DNA from: CAZOKO01 sp964580455
Lineage (GTDB): Bacteria; Desulfobacterota; WTBG01
NCBI GenBank assembly: GCA_964580455.1
Contig: CAZOKO010000045.1
Coordinates: forward strand, 1 to 20,156
Direction of reading: 5' to 3'
Length of the DNA: 20,156 nucleotides
The position numbers and the translations under genes were made by a program. Shown piece after piece: positions 1 to 10,000 of this stretch; the first letter of the stretch is position 1, and each line of letters begins with the position of its first letter. The notes beneath the pieces were generated by a model, which did not search any database, was not told the origin of the DNA, and worked only from the letters and a program-made list of their open reading frames with translations.

Positions 1-313
1 AAAAACACGATGTTGCAGGTTTGTAGTACAGAGAAAGCACTTGTTAAAATAATAACTTACACCTTTTTTCATAGTAAATCTCTGTGCACATTTTAATGAA
101 AAACTTTTAGTCAGTAATCTTCTCCCAAATTTAAAAACATAGAGAAAAGATAACGAATTTAAATGTGTTTTTCTTTTTGCTATATTAACCCTCAGTGTTC
201 TCTGTGGTTTCAAATGCATTATTTGGGTTAAAAAGAACTAAGGAAAAATCCGGTAGAGGTATCCCTATTCATTAAACTTCTCATTCATTTAATCCTCAGG
301 AAAAGGAGGCATC
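1..313. other. AT-rich non-coding leader upstream of the efflux cluster
   Basis: No gene is supported here. The stretch is AT-rich and contains the octamer TCTCTGTG at 79-86 and again at 199-206, with related reverse-oriented pieces near 29-38 and 139-150 (ACAGAGAAAG, CATAGAGAAAAG). A possible promoter lies at 158-186. The end of the stretch carries the Shine-Dalgarno sequence AAAGGAGG just before the channel gene. No tRNA or terminator hairpin was recognised. Confidence 0.6.
158..186 (+). promoter_or_regulatory. Possible sigma70-type promoter for the TolC-led efflux cluster
   Basis: TTTAAA (158-163) is followed after 17 bases by TATATT (181-186). These match the -35 and -10 consensus at 4 and 5 of 6 positions. 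It would leave a 5' leader of roughly 120 bases before the channel gene. The region is AT-rich, so chance matches are likely. This is a pattern match only. Confidence 0.35.
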
Positions 314-1648
314 ATGTCAAGACGGTTATTTATTTCAATCCTGGTAAGCTTCTTATTTGTCTTTCATTCACCATCACACAGTGCAGAAAAAGTGAGTATA
401 CCTCTAAGTTTAAATGAGAGTATTACAATAGCACTGGAAAAAAGCACTTCTATACGTGCGGCTGAACACGGGATAAGAGGAGCTGACTATGAGAGAAAAG
501 CTGCAAGGACTGATTTCTTACCTAAAGTAACTACGGAGTATAATTATACCCGTTTCAATGAGGACCCGCATATGAAATCTCCTGCTGGTGATTTCCTGCC
601 TTATCCTATGGATATGAAGATGGGGAGAAAAGACCGTTATCAATGGAACAGCTATCTTACACAGCCACTTTTTACGGGTGGGGCATTGGTATCTTCCTAC
701 CAGATTGCCAAATTAGGCAGGGAAATAGCCAGGGAGAATTGGAGCAGGGCAAAACAGGATGTTGTTTTACAGGTTAAAGAGGCTTATTTTAGTATCTTAA
801 AGGTGGAGAAGATTAAAAAGGTAACCCTTCAGGCAGTTGAGCAGGTAAAATCCCACGTAGATGTTGCTCAGGCATTTTATGAAGAGGAGATGATTCCCAG
901 GAATGATCTCCTGGAAGCACAGGTGAGATACGCTCAGGTCAAACAGGATTTAATTCGGGCAGATAATGGGGTGCAGATAGCGAAGGCATATTTTAATACA
1001 GTATTGAGACAGGATATAAACGAGCCGGTAGAGGTGGAAGATATCCTGGAATATAGACCTGAAATTTTCTCCTTAGAGAATTGTCTTAAAGAAGCTTCAG
1101 AAAGAAGGTCAGAAATAAAAGAGGCCGCTTTTAATCTGGAGAGAGCTCAAAAAGGTGTAAGACTGACGAAGAGCAGATTTTTCCCTAAACTGTCTTTGGT
1201 CACTAATTATCAGAGAATGGGAGACCATGCTGATTTGAGAGGTAACCCCTATGAAGATGATGAAAGCTGGATGGTCTCTACTCTCTTTAGCTGGGATGTA
1301 TGGGAATGGGGAAAGAAACACTATCAGGTAAGTGCCAGCAGGACAAAGGTTGCACAGGCAGAAGAACTCAAAAAACAGGTAGGGGATGCAATAGCACTTG
1401 AAGTAAAGGAATCCTATCTCGACCTGAAAGAGGCAGAAAAGAATATCACAGTGGCCAGGACGGCCAGAGAACAGGCTGAAGAAAATCTCAGATTAAACCA
1501 GGAGAGGTATAACGAACAGATGGCGACGACCACTGATGTACTGGATGCTCAGACCTTGCTTACTGAAGCACACAACAATTATTATAATGCCCTAAGTGAT
1601 TACCACATTGCAAAAGCGCGGTTGGAAAGGGCTGTGGGGAGGGAATAA
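314..1648 (+). CDS. TolC-family outer membrane efflux channel protein
   Basis: Outer-membrane exit duct of a tripartite efflux system, which would join an adaptor and an inner-membrane RND pump. The 444-residue length is usual for the family. Residues 1-23 form a signal peptide (MSRRLF, hydrophobic core, SHS before A24). Two OEP half-repeats can be seen. The first begins around LSLNESITIALEKS (residue 32 on) and includes DFLPKVTTEYNYTR. The second begins around ENCLKEASERRSEIKEAA and includes RFFPKLSLVTNYQR. Long helical stretches rich in E, A, Q and K follow each, as expected for the periplasmic helical barrel. The ATG has an ideal AAAGGAGG upstream. It leads a plus-strand cluster with a flavoprotein, an adaptor and an RND permease. 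It is the only TolC in the window, so it may also serve the opposing pump; that is inference. The substrate is unknown. Confidence 0.93.
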   Translation: MSRRLFISILVSFLFVFHSPSHSAEKVSIPLSLNESITIALEKSTSIRAAEHGIRGADYERKAARTDFLPKVTTEYNYTRFNEDPHMKSPAGDFLPYPMDMKMGRKDRYQWNSYLTQPLFTGGALVSSYQIAKLGREIARENWSRAKQDVVLQVKEAYFSILKVEKIKKVTLQAVEQVKSHVDVAQAFYEEEMIPRNDLLEAQVRYAQVKQDLIRADNGVQIAKAYFNTVLRQDINEPVEVEDILEYRPEIFSLENCLKEASERRSEIKEAAFNLERAQKGVRLTKSRFFPKLSLVTNYQRMGDHADLRGNPYEDDESWMVSTLFSWDVWEWGKKHYQVSASRTKVAQAEELKKQVGDAIALEVKESYLDLKEAEKNITVARTAREQAEENLRLNQERYNEQMATTTDVLDAQTLLTEAHNNYYNALSDYHIAKARLERAVGRE

Positions 1649-1755
1649 AATAGGTTTTGAGATTAAATCTTGGTTTATTATAATGAATGTGGTATCAGTG
1701 AATCCCGATTGTATGGCGACAGTTTTAAAACTTTATGTTAGAAGGAGACAAATCT

Positions 1756-2481
1756 ATGAAGATATTAGGTATTTGTGGAACTCAAAAAAGGGGAAAAATC
1801 AAATCTGCAAGTGAGTGGTTTTTGAATGTGGCACTTAAGGCAGCTCAGGAAAAGGGAGCAGAGACAGATTCCATAAGGCTTATAAACTATAAGATCACCC
1901 CCTGCACCGCTTGCAACAGGTGTTTTTGCGGTCAACTGTGCCCCCTTTTAGAAAATTCCAAAGACGAGACAAAGATCATATTTGATAAAATGGCTGAGGC
2001 CGATGCCTTCATTTTTTCCTCCCCGGTTTATGCCTATAAGATACCTGCTGTGGTGTTGAACTTTATCCAGCGCACCCGGCCGCTCCACGAGAAAGAACGT
2101 TCAGATATTTGGGGGACTGAAATTACCGCCTGTAAATCTAATCCCTTTCGGGGTAAGGCAGTGGGCAATATGGCTGTGGGAGCCGGTTTAGGTTTAGAAG
2201 GTACCCTCTTTGATCTCTTCCACTATCTAAAAGCAATGACTGCAACTTCGGTGGTCTGTGCGGGGATTGCCTTTTTTGACTCAGAGATCAAGAATCTCTG
2301 CATGGTGGATGGGAAATTTTCCATGAAGCATGAGCTTATGAAAAAGATGCTGGACAGGGATATTCCCAGTTATGAAGAGAACGAAAATGCCACAGCCATG
2401 GCACAGGCAGTGGGCAGACAGGTATTTGACATTGCCAGTTCAGATCTATTTAAAGGCGTGGCTGAAATTTTGAGATTTTAG
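1756..2481 (+). CDS. Iron-sulfur flavoprotein / NADPH-dependent FMN reductase family protein
   Basis: Flavodoxin-fold redox protein of 241 residues, probably cytoplasmic. It opens with MKILGICGTQKRGK, a beta strand and phosphate-binding loop typical of the FMN_red family. A compact cysteine cluster follows (C50, C53, C56, C58, C62; C-x2-C-x2-C then C-x5-C spacing), as in Isf-type flavoproteins that hold a [4Fe-4S] cluster near FMN. The segment around SSPVYAYKIPAVV (89-101) is the usual second flavin-contact motif. The ATG at 1756 was chosen because AGAAGGAGA lies just upstream; a longer reading from 1735 would bury that site. It sits 107 bases after the channel gene and 228 bases before the adaptor, all on one strand. 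It could reduce a quinone or nitro compound that the pump then exports, or it could be an unrelated passenger. Family assignment is firm; substrate is not known. Confidence 0.85.
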   Translation: MKILGICGTQKRGKIKSASEWFLNVALKAAQEKGAETDSIRLINYKITPCTACNRCFCGQLCPLLENSKDETKIIFDKMAEADAFIFSSPVYAYKIPAVVLNFIQRTRPLHEKERSDIWGTEITACKSNPFRGKAVGNMAVGAGLGLEGTLFDLFHYLKAMTATSVVCAGIAFFDSEIKNLCMVDGKFSMKHELMKKMLDRDIPSYEENENATAMAQAVGRQVFDIASSDLFKGVAEILRF

Positions 2482-2709
2482 TTTGCATTTATCCCCCTCT
2501 CCCGCATTTTACCCCCTCTCTTAAATAGAGATTTAATGGATCAAGCACAGGATGTAAAGAAGAATATGTAGAAAGGAAGAACATAGTCCGATCACAATTG
2601 GAATATTGGTTCAACCTGGCGCGATATTCTTGAGAAGTGCTTTTTTTATCTGATATCTCAGAATCAAAAGATTCGAACCAGTTGTTTTTTGCAGGGAGAT
2701 TATCCAAAT

Positions 2710-3840
2710 ATGACGCAATTCTTAAAGTTACTCATACTTATAACTTTTAGCTGCTTTCACTTAATGAGCTGTTCTGACAAGGATAGCTCTCAAGAAGAAG
2801 TCAATCATAGGAAAGTTCCTGTTAAGGTTTATAAGGTGGGCAGGGGAAAATTAACATCCTATCTGAATGTTTCAGGAACCACTTTGCCTTTTGAGAAAGC
2901 CAAGGTAGGATCGAAAGTTGAGGGGATCATTCAAGAGATTTCAGTGGACGAAGGTGATCGTGTTAAGAAAGGGCAGGTGCTTATTCGTCTCGATCCTAAG
3001 GATTTTTTGCTGGATATCGATCGTGCTGATGCAGCCTTAACAACAGCCCATGCCGAGTTGGAAAGAGCTAAGCATGATTTGGAACAAAAAAGTGAAGATT
3101 GGCGAAGATTATCAGCCCTCTATGAGAGAAAGGCAATAGCTAAGCACCGATATGATTCAATGAAAGCAGCCTTTTCTATAGCCCAGGCAAAGGTGAAATC
3201 GTGCCAAGCACAGATTAAAGAAAAAGAAGCAGAGCTAAAGCTGGCAGAAAAGCGGTATCAGGATTCAGTGGTGGAAGCTCCTTTCAATGGGGTAGTTACC
3301 AAAAAGATGTTGCATGAGGGAGAGGTATCATCGCTCTGGGCTTATAACTGGGAGGCACTTGAGGTGATGAATCTGAACAAGATCAAGGTTGAGTGTGCGG
3401 TGTCTGAAAAATGGAAATCGCAATTAAGAGAGGGGATGGAGGCAATTATCAAATTTGATGCTTATTCAGAAGAGAAGTTTTTGGGGGAAGTCACTACCAT
3501 CAACCCTAGGGTCGATCCACTGCAGAGGACTTTTCGGGTAAAGATAATAATTCCCAATCCTGAATACAGACTGACTGCTGGAATGTTTGCGAGGGTAAAG
3601 ATTGGGTTGGAGGTGAAAGAGGGTATTTTAATCATTCCTGAGAAAGAGATATTGGAACGTCCTGATGGTCACTTTATCTTTGTGGTTAAGGATGGAGTTG
3701 TAAAGCGAAGGAAAATCTCTTTGGGAATCAAAGAAGGTGAGAGGGTAGAGATTACTGAAGGTTTGAAGGAAGGAGAGATGATTGTTATTGAAGGAAGTCA
3801 TCGTCTCCAGGACGGCTATAAGGTGGAAGTGGGATTATGA
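2710..3840 (+). CDS. RND efflux periplasmic adaptor (HlyD/AcrA family), lipoprotein
   Basis: Membrane-fusion protein linking the RND permease to the TolC channel, 376 residues. The N-terminus is a lipoprotein signal with lipobox L-M-S-C21, so the mature protein is expected to be lipid-anchored in the periplasm. Domain order follows the family. The first half of the lipoyl/barrel-sandwich domain contains GSKVEGIIQEISVDEGDRV and LIRLDPKDF. Next comes an alpha hairpin rich in E, K and A (roughly residues 90-175). The second lipoyl half contains VVEAPFNGVVTKK. A beta-barrel (NPEYRLTAGMFARVKIGL) and a membrane-proximal domain ending in EGSHRLQDGYKVEVGL follow. ATG at 2710 puts the signal peptide in place, with GGGAG about a dozen bases upstream; an in-frame TTG at 2689 is possible but adds charged residues before it. 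Its stop overlaps the permease start by ATGA, so the two are translationally coupled. Confidence 0.92.
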   Translation: MTQFLKLLILITFSCFHLMSCSDKDSSQEEVNHRKVPVKVYKVGRGKLTSYLNVSGTTLPFEKAKVGSKVEGIIQEISVDEGDRVKKGQVLIRLDPKDFLLDIDRADAALTTAHAELERAKHDLEQKSEDWRRLSALYERKAIAKHRYDSMKAAFSIAQAKVKSCQAQIKEKEAELKLAEKRYQDSVVEAPFNGVVTKKMLHEGEVSSLWAYNWEALEVMNLNKIKVECAVSEKWKSQLREGMEAIIKFDAYSEEKFLGEVTTINPRVDPLQRTFRVKIIIPNPEYRLTAGMFARVKIGLEVKEGILIIPEKEILERPDGHFIFVVKDGVVKRRKISLGIKEGERVEITEGLKEGEMIVIEGSHRLQDGYKVEVGL

Positions 3841-6800
3841 AAATAACAGATTTTTCTGTAGACCATCCGGTTCCTGTAGCGGTCTTTTATATTATCATTT
3901 TTGTGCTGGGGTTGCTTGCATTATCCCGTATTAGTCTTGATCTTTTGCCAGATATAGATTATCCGGTGGTTGCGGTGATGGCGAGATACAGGGGTGTTGC
4001 GCCCGAGGAGATGGAGAAGCTGGTAACCGAACACCTTGAGTCTGCCGCGGCTTCTGTGGATGGGGTGAGAAAGGTGAAGGCTATTTCCTTACAAGGTGCC
4101 TGTGCAATTATGGTTGAGTTTGAGTGGGAAGCTGACCTTGATGTGGGGGCACAGGATGTGCGAAATCAGATCGAACTTGCTCTGGATTTTATTCCTGAAG
4201 AGGTGGACAGGCCTGTTGTATTAAAATTTGATATGGATTTACTACCCGTAGCATATTACGGGATTTACAGCAAAGGAGGACGAGACCTGCGAACCTTAAG
4301 GAAATTTATTAGGGATGCAGTGGAGAAAAGGATAGAGTCGCTTTCCGGTGTGGCTTCTGCTGTGGTACAGGGGGGGTGGGAAAGGGAGATAGTAATTGAG
4401 GTCTATAGGAATCAGCTCAAATCCCGGAACATTACACTTGATCAAATCTCCGATGTTCTTAAAAGACAGAATATCGATCTCCCTGGTGGACATATGGATG
4501 TGGGGAGGAACGAGCTAACAGTTCGTACCAAAGGGAAGTACACCACACTTGAGGAAATCGAAGATACCATTATACGAGTCCATGAGGGGACTGCCATATA
4601 TGTTAAAGATGTTGCCCGCGTGGTAGATGGGTACCGTGAGGTTAGACACCATGCCCGCACCAATGGTATTGACTCTGTCCTCCTTACAATTACTAAGGAA
4701 CCAGGGGCAAATACCGTTGATGTTGTGGATCGTATTAAGGATGAAATGGTTGGGATCTGCTCAACCCTTCCGCCAGATATTGAAGTAGTGCATGTCTATG
4801 ATACTTCGCGGCTTATTCGAGGAGCCATCGAACAACTTACCTATAGTGGCTTCTGGGGCTTTTTCTTTGCTACTACTATTCTCTTTCTCTTCTTGCTCAG
4901 TTTTAGAACTACCTTCACCCTGATACTATCTATGTTCCTTGCTGTGGCATCAACCTTCATAGCTGTTTACTTTTTTGGAGAGACACTTAACATCATGACT
5001 CTAAGTGGCATTGCCTTAGGGGTTGGATTGATTGTCGATAATTCAATTGTAGTAATGGAAAATATCTTTCGCCATATTGAGAGAGGGGAGGAGAGGACCC
5101 GTGCTGCAAAGAAAGGAGCTCAGGAAGTAGGGATGGCTATTTCTGCATCTACCCTGACAACCGTTATTGTTTTTCTCCCCATGGCACTGTCTACGGGAGC
5201 AACGGGAATTCTAACCCGTTCGCTTGGTGTCACGGTGGTATTTTCAATCCTGGCTTCACTTATGATTGCGCTAACGCTGGTGCCCCCCATGGGATCCAGG
5301 GTATTTCGAGTCAAGAGGGAGAAAGGTGAATTTGTGCTATTTGACAAAGCAAAAGAATTCTATACGAGAATGCTCCGATTTGTCCTTATCAATCGGGGGA
5401 AGTCCATTCTCTTTTTAGTTTTGCTTTTCATTTTGGCCCTCTTAATATTTCAAACAGTGGGAACGGAGTACATACCTAAAATGGATGAATCGGATGGGAC
5501 TGCGGTAATCAAGCTGGAACCGGGAATATCTCTAAATGATGCGGATGCTTTTCTTAAAGAGATGGAGAGAGTAGTCTCATCACTGCCAGAATTTGAATCT
5601 ATGCTGGCTATGGTAGGGCGCTCAGAGGTAAGCACCATTGATATGGTTTTTGGTATTGCCCCTTCTGATGTTAATGAGGCGGAGATGTATTTTAAACTTC
5701 GTTCCAAAAAGGAACGTAAAAGAACATTTCGGGAAATATGTGATGAAATCTATGCAAATATAAACTTGCGAAAGGAGTCTGTCGTCTATTTTATGGATAC
5801 CATGGACTGGTTCCTGGGTGGAGGGGAACGTCCTGTTGAGATAAAGATTTTTGGCAGTGATCTTGGAGAGCTTACTCGACTCGGAAAAGTTGCTGAGGCG
5901 CGAATACGTGAGATTAGGGGGGTTACCGACCTTGATAATAGCATGAAGCCGGGCAGGCCGGAACTGCAAATAAAAGTTGACAGAGAGAAGGCTTCAAAGC
6001 TGGGAATTACAGTCGGGCAAATTTCTTCTACGGTAGATACAGCCTTTTTGGGTAAGAAGTCTGGGAAATATCGAGTGGCTGGTGATGAATATGATATACG
6101 GGTAAAATATATTGAATTTGATCGGGATGATCCAGACGACCTTTCCTCAGTTATTATTCCATCTCCCTTTGGATTTAATCACTATTTGAATGAGATCGCG
6201 GAGGTAGTTAAGGGAACAGGTCCTGCCAGGATTCACAGGGAAAATCAAAGAAGGGTTGTGGTTTTAAGCGCCAATGTTTCAGGAAGGGATCTGGGTAGTA
6301 CGGTAGAAGAAATCAGGAGAAAGCTATCAGAACTCGATCTCCCAGAGGGATATTATATCAAATATGGCGGAGCTTACGAGGATATGGAGGAGATGCAGGG
6401 AGCAGTTTTTCTGGCTTTTATTCTGGTTGTTCTGCTTGTGTATCTGATTATGTGTGCCCAATTTGAGTCTTTCCTTCAACCTCTGGCAATTATTTTTTCT
6501 GTTCCAATGGCCTTAATTGGCGTTTCTCTCATTATGTTTGTAACCAGAACGACTCTTTCCTTAATGTCGTTCATAGGTATTTTAATGTTAGTGGGTATCG
6601 CTGTAAATAATGCCATTGTCTTAGTTGATTATATCAATCAACTGCGTAAAAGGGGAATGGAGAAGACAGAAGCTATTATCGAGGCAGGAGCGACTCGTCT
6701 GAGACCAATACTTATGAGTTCATCAACCACAATTCTTGCTCTTATACCTTTGTCCATTTTAAAAGGAGATGGAAGTGAAATCTTTGCACCTGTTTCCATA

Positions 6801-6920
6801 ACCCTTTTAGGCGGTCTTCTCACTTCAACTTTTCTTACTCTCCTTATCATTCCTGCCTGGTACAGTATGCTGGATGGATGGATGGGTAAGCAGATTATCC
6901 AGGAGAAAAGAACTCGTTAA
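3837..6920 (+). CDS. RND multidrug efflux permease (HAE-1/AcrB family), proton relay variant
   Basis: Inner-membrane pump of 1027 residues, the usual AcrB length, expected to work as a trimer with twelve transmembrane helices. The first helix is at about 12-30, followed by the porter motif LDLLPDIDYPVV and a large periplasmic loop. Helices 2-6 span roughly 335-485, and a second periplasmic loop and helices 8-12 follow. TM4 carries GLIVDNSIVVMEN, so the paired aspartates of AcrB become D401-N402. In TM10 the position of the AcrB lysine is N924 (GIAVNNAIVLVDY). The TM11 arginine is kept (R956 in RPILM). These changes are common in some RND subfamilies, so the gene is probably functional but couples protons somewhat differently. 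It is cotranscribed with the adaptor just upstream. The substrate cannot be deduced. Confidence 0.95.
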   Translation: MKITDFSVDHPVPVAVFYIIIFVLGLLALSRISLDLLPDIDYPVVAVMARYRGVAPEEMEKLVTEHLESAAASVDGVRKVKAISLQGACAIMVEFEWEADLDVGAQDVRNQIELALDFIPEEVDRPVVLKFDMDLLPVAYYGIYSKGGRDLRTLRKFIRDAVEKRIESLSGVASAVVQGGWEREIVIEVYRNQLKSRNITLDQISDVLKRQNIDLPGGHMDVGRNELTVRTKGKYTTLEEIEDTIIRVHEGTAIYVKDVARVVDGYREVRHHARTNGIDSVLLTITKEPGANTVDVVDRIKDEMVGICSTLPPDIEVVHVYDTSRLIRGAIEQLTYSGFWGFFFATTILFLFLLSFRTTFTLILSMFLAVASTFIAVYFFGETLNIMTLSGIALGVGLIVDNSIVVMENIFRHIERGEERTRAAKKGAQEVGMAISASTLTTVIVFLPMALSTGATGILTRSLGVTVVFSILASLMIALTLVPPMGSRVFRVKREKGEFVLFDKAKEFYTRMLRFVLINRGKSILFLVLLFILALLIFQTVGTEYIPKMDESDGTAVIKLEPGISLNDADAFLKEMERVVSSLPEFESMLAMVGRSEVSTIDMVFGIAPSDVNEAEMYFKLRSKKERKRTFREICDEIYANINLRKESVVYFMDTMDWFLGGGERPVEIKIFGSDLGELTRLGKVAEARIREIRGVTDLDNSMKPGRPELQIKVDREKASKLGITVGQISSTVDTAFLGKKSGKYRVAGDEYDIRVKYIEFDRDDPDDLSSVIIPSPFGFNHYLNEIAEVVKGTGPARIHRENQRRVVVLSANVSGRDLGSTVEEIRRKLSELDLPEGYYIKYGGAYEDMEEMQGAVFLAFILVVLLVYLIMCAQFESFLQPLAIIFSVPMALIGVSLIMFVTRTTLSLMSFIGILMLVGIAVNNAIVLVDYINQLRKRGMEKTEAIIEAGATRLRPILMSSSTTILALIPLSILKGDGSEIFAPVSITLLGGLLTSTFLTLLIIPAWYSMLDGWMGKQIIQEKRTR

Positions 6921-7021
6921 TAAATTATGATTTTGATAGCACTTGTTTGAATTTTTTACGATTGAGAGATTACTTGGTTGTCTCCCGGGGTATAAACATC
7001 AGTAATGGGTACAGCGGTCAG
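6921..7021. other. Convergent intergenic gap between the two RND pump genes
   Basis: Both pump genes end here, tail to tail. A strong terminator would be expected, but no GC-rich stem followed by a T-run is evident. The best candidate pairing is a weak GAGA/TCTC near 6966-6984. Readthrough, producing antisense RNA of the opposing pump, is therefore possible but unproven. Confidence 0.45.
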
Positions 7022-10000
7022 CTAAGATTCAGCCAATGCTTTTTTTGCTATTTTCTGAAAAATCTTCAGCGTGCTTAAAGCTTCCATGTAGGTATAGGTA
7101 ACGGGGATGACAAGCAGAGTAAGGAAGGTTGATGTAATAAGCCCTCCTGCTATGGCTACTGCCATTGGCTGTCTCATTTCACTTCCAACCCCTATCCCCA
7201 GTGCTACCGGGAGTACCCCTGCCACAGTAGAAAATGCTGTCATGAGGATAGGGCGAAATCTAACGCATCCTGCTTCAATGAGTGCCTCTTTCATCGGCAT
7301 ACCTTTTCCCCTCTGCTGGTTAGCATAATCTACCAGCAAAATACCGTTTTTAGTGACCAGTCCAACCAGAAGAACTAAAGCGATCATGGAAAAAAGATTA
7401 AAAGTATTGCCGGTTATATAAAGGAGACCAAATGCCCCTATGAAAGAAAGGGGGAGAGCTACCATGATGGTAAAGGGATGAATGAAACTTTCAAACTGAG
7501 CCGCTAAAACCATGTAAGTAAAAATGATAGCAAGCATAAAGGCCATTCCAATGTAGTAGATTGTCTCCTTGTACAATTCTGTACGAGCAGTGAATTGTCC
7601 CGAAAATCCTTCCGGAAGAACTTCACCCGCAATCTTCTCGATTTCAACTATTGCAGGTGCCATGGTCATCCCCTCCAAATTGGCATAGATGGTAACTGAT
7701 CTTTGCCTGTCGAAGCGGTTAATGATGGAAGGTCCCTGTGCCTGTTCAAGGGTGACAAAATTATCAAGCTCCAGAAGTTGACCACTTTCTGATCGAACCC
7801 GTATTTTTCCAATGTCAGTTGGAAGGTTTCGTTCTTCTTCAACCAGGCGAACACGGACATCATAACTCTCACCGCCACGCTTAAATTCTACTACATCTAA
7901 ACCTCCAATGAGTGCACCTATGGCGTTGGCAATAGATTCCACCGGAACCCCTGCATCGGCTGCCTTTTCCCGATTAATGTTAACCCGCACCTCCGGTTTC
8001 CCCAGTTCCAGATTTCGGTCAATATCTGCAAAACCATCTACTGCCTCCATCCTTGCCATAACTTCCATAGAGATTTGATCCAGTTCCTCCAGACTAGGTG
8101 CCTGTATTATATACTGAATCTCTTCGTCCCTCCTAGCAGAACCCAGGATAGAGACAGGTGAAACAGTAGCCTTAAGATCAGGAATTTCCTTAAGTTTCCT
8201 TCGAACTTTCAGCATTATATCGAATTGGGATTCCTCCCTTTGTTCTTTTGGAATCATGGTCACAAAAGAGATACCTTTGTTTGATTGGGCAGTGCTTCCC
8301 TCCTCTCCAAAACCCGTGATGGAAAATATTTGCTGGATTTCGGGGAATTTCCTCAATTCCTCTTCTACTCTCTGAAGCACCTTGTCCGTCTTGTGAATTG
8401 AGTATTCCAGGGGAGTCTCTATTCTTACTACAAATTTACTCTTGTCTTCTTCAGTAATAAATTCTTTGTCTAGAAGAATAAAAATTCCCCCACCAAGCAG
8501 TAGTGAAAGCAGGCCTATTAGAACAATAAAGTAACGGTGCTCCAGTGCTGAAGTAAGAAGAATCCGGTAAGAGGCAGTCATTCTAACCATAAATTGATCA
8601 AAGATGTGAAAAGTTTCCTGTTTTGTACTGGAAAGTTTGAGAAATCGAGAAGAGAGCATGGGAACGATAGTAAGTGATATAAAAGCAGAAATTAAGATAG
8701 CTACTGCTACAGTAATGGCAAATTCAAGAAAGAAGCGCCCAACCAACCCCCCCATGAAGGCTACCGGAAGAAAGACAGCAACCAGAGCTATAGTGGCAGC
8801 AATTACGGCAAATCCGATTTCTGATGATCCGTCTTTTGCTGCTTGCATGGCACTTTTCCCCATCTGTCGGTGACGGAAGATATTTTCTACAATTACGATG
8901 GCATCATCTATAACCAAACCGACAGCCATGGTAAGACCTACCATGGTCAGGTTATTCATGGTAAAGCCCAGGACATACATAGCTGTGAAAGTTGAAATAA
9001 TGGAAGTAGGGATTGAGATGGCGCTGAAGAATGTGGTGCGTATGTTCTGAAGAAAGAGCATGATTACCAGGGCAGCCATAAATCCACCGAGGATAAGATG
9101 GAACCTTATCTCATCTATGGATTTTTTGATGAAGGTGGAATCATCACTGGATATTTCAACCTGCATTCCCGCTGGAAGCAGTTTTTTTATTTTATGGAGC
9201 TCCTCTTTTACCAGGGTACATACAGCCATCTTGTTTGCCCCAGAACGGGGAGAGATGCCAAGACCAACTCCCCGTAGCCCCTTCTTCTCCCTTGAGTTGT
9301 ATCGGGAAATAGTACGTACATCCTCACGCCCTTTTTCAGCATGACCAATATCACGCAAGCGAACGGCTGTACCTTGACGGTAGGCTACAATCAAATCATT
9401 GAAGGTTTCGGGGGTAGGGAATTCTCCCATAGTTCTCACTAAAAATTCCTTTTCTCTGGTTTCTACCTTCCCTCCCGGAACCTCAAGATGACCCTTTTTA
9501 AGGGAGTGAATGATGTCATGAATGGTAAGGTCATGAGCAGCAAGTTTATCTCTATCGAGCCAGATGCGCACCTGTAACTCACGGCCACCACTGATTTGTA
9601 CATCGCCCACTCCTTTTAGCTTTTGAAAGAGAGGACGAATCTTATCGTCGGCATATTCCGTTAGATCCTCTATTGGGTACTGCTCACCAAAGAGTACGAG
9701 CCAGAGAATGGGTTGAGCATTGATGTCAAGTTTCTCTATGATGGGTGTTTCCGCCTCATCGGGGAGTTTCCAGAGTTTTGTTGAAACTTTATCACGAGCT
9801 TCCTGGGCGCCTACGTCTACGTCTTTATCGAGTTCAAAAGTAATTAAGATGCTGGAAAACCCCTCCAGGCTGTTTGAAGTGATGTGCTTGATGCCGCTGA
9901 TTCCACCTATGGCATCTTCCAGTTCATCGGTGATGTTATTATCTACCTCCTCGGGGCGCGCATTTTCCCATAGGGTTCCTACTGTAACCAGTGGAAAATC

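Noticed and set aside
2482..2530. CCCCCTCTC direct repeats as a possible small repeat array
   Set aside because: Only two copies of a short C/T-rich word, with no regular spacing or flanking palindromes.
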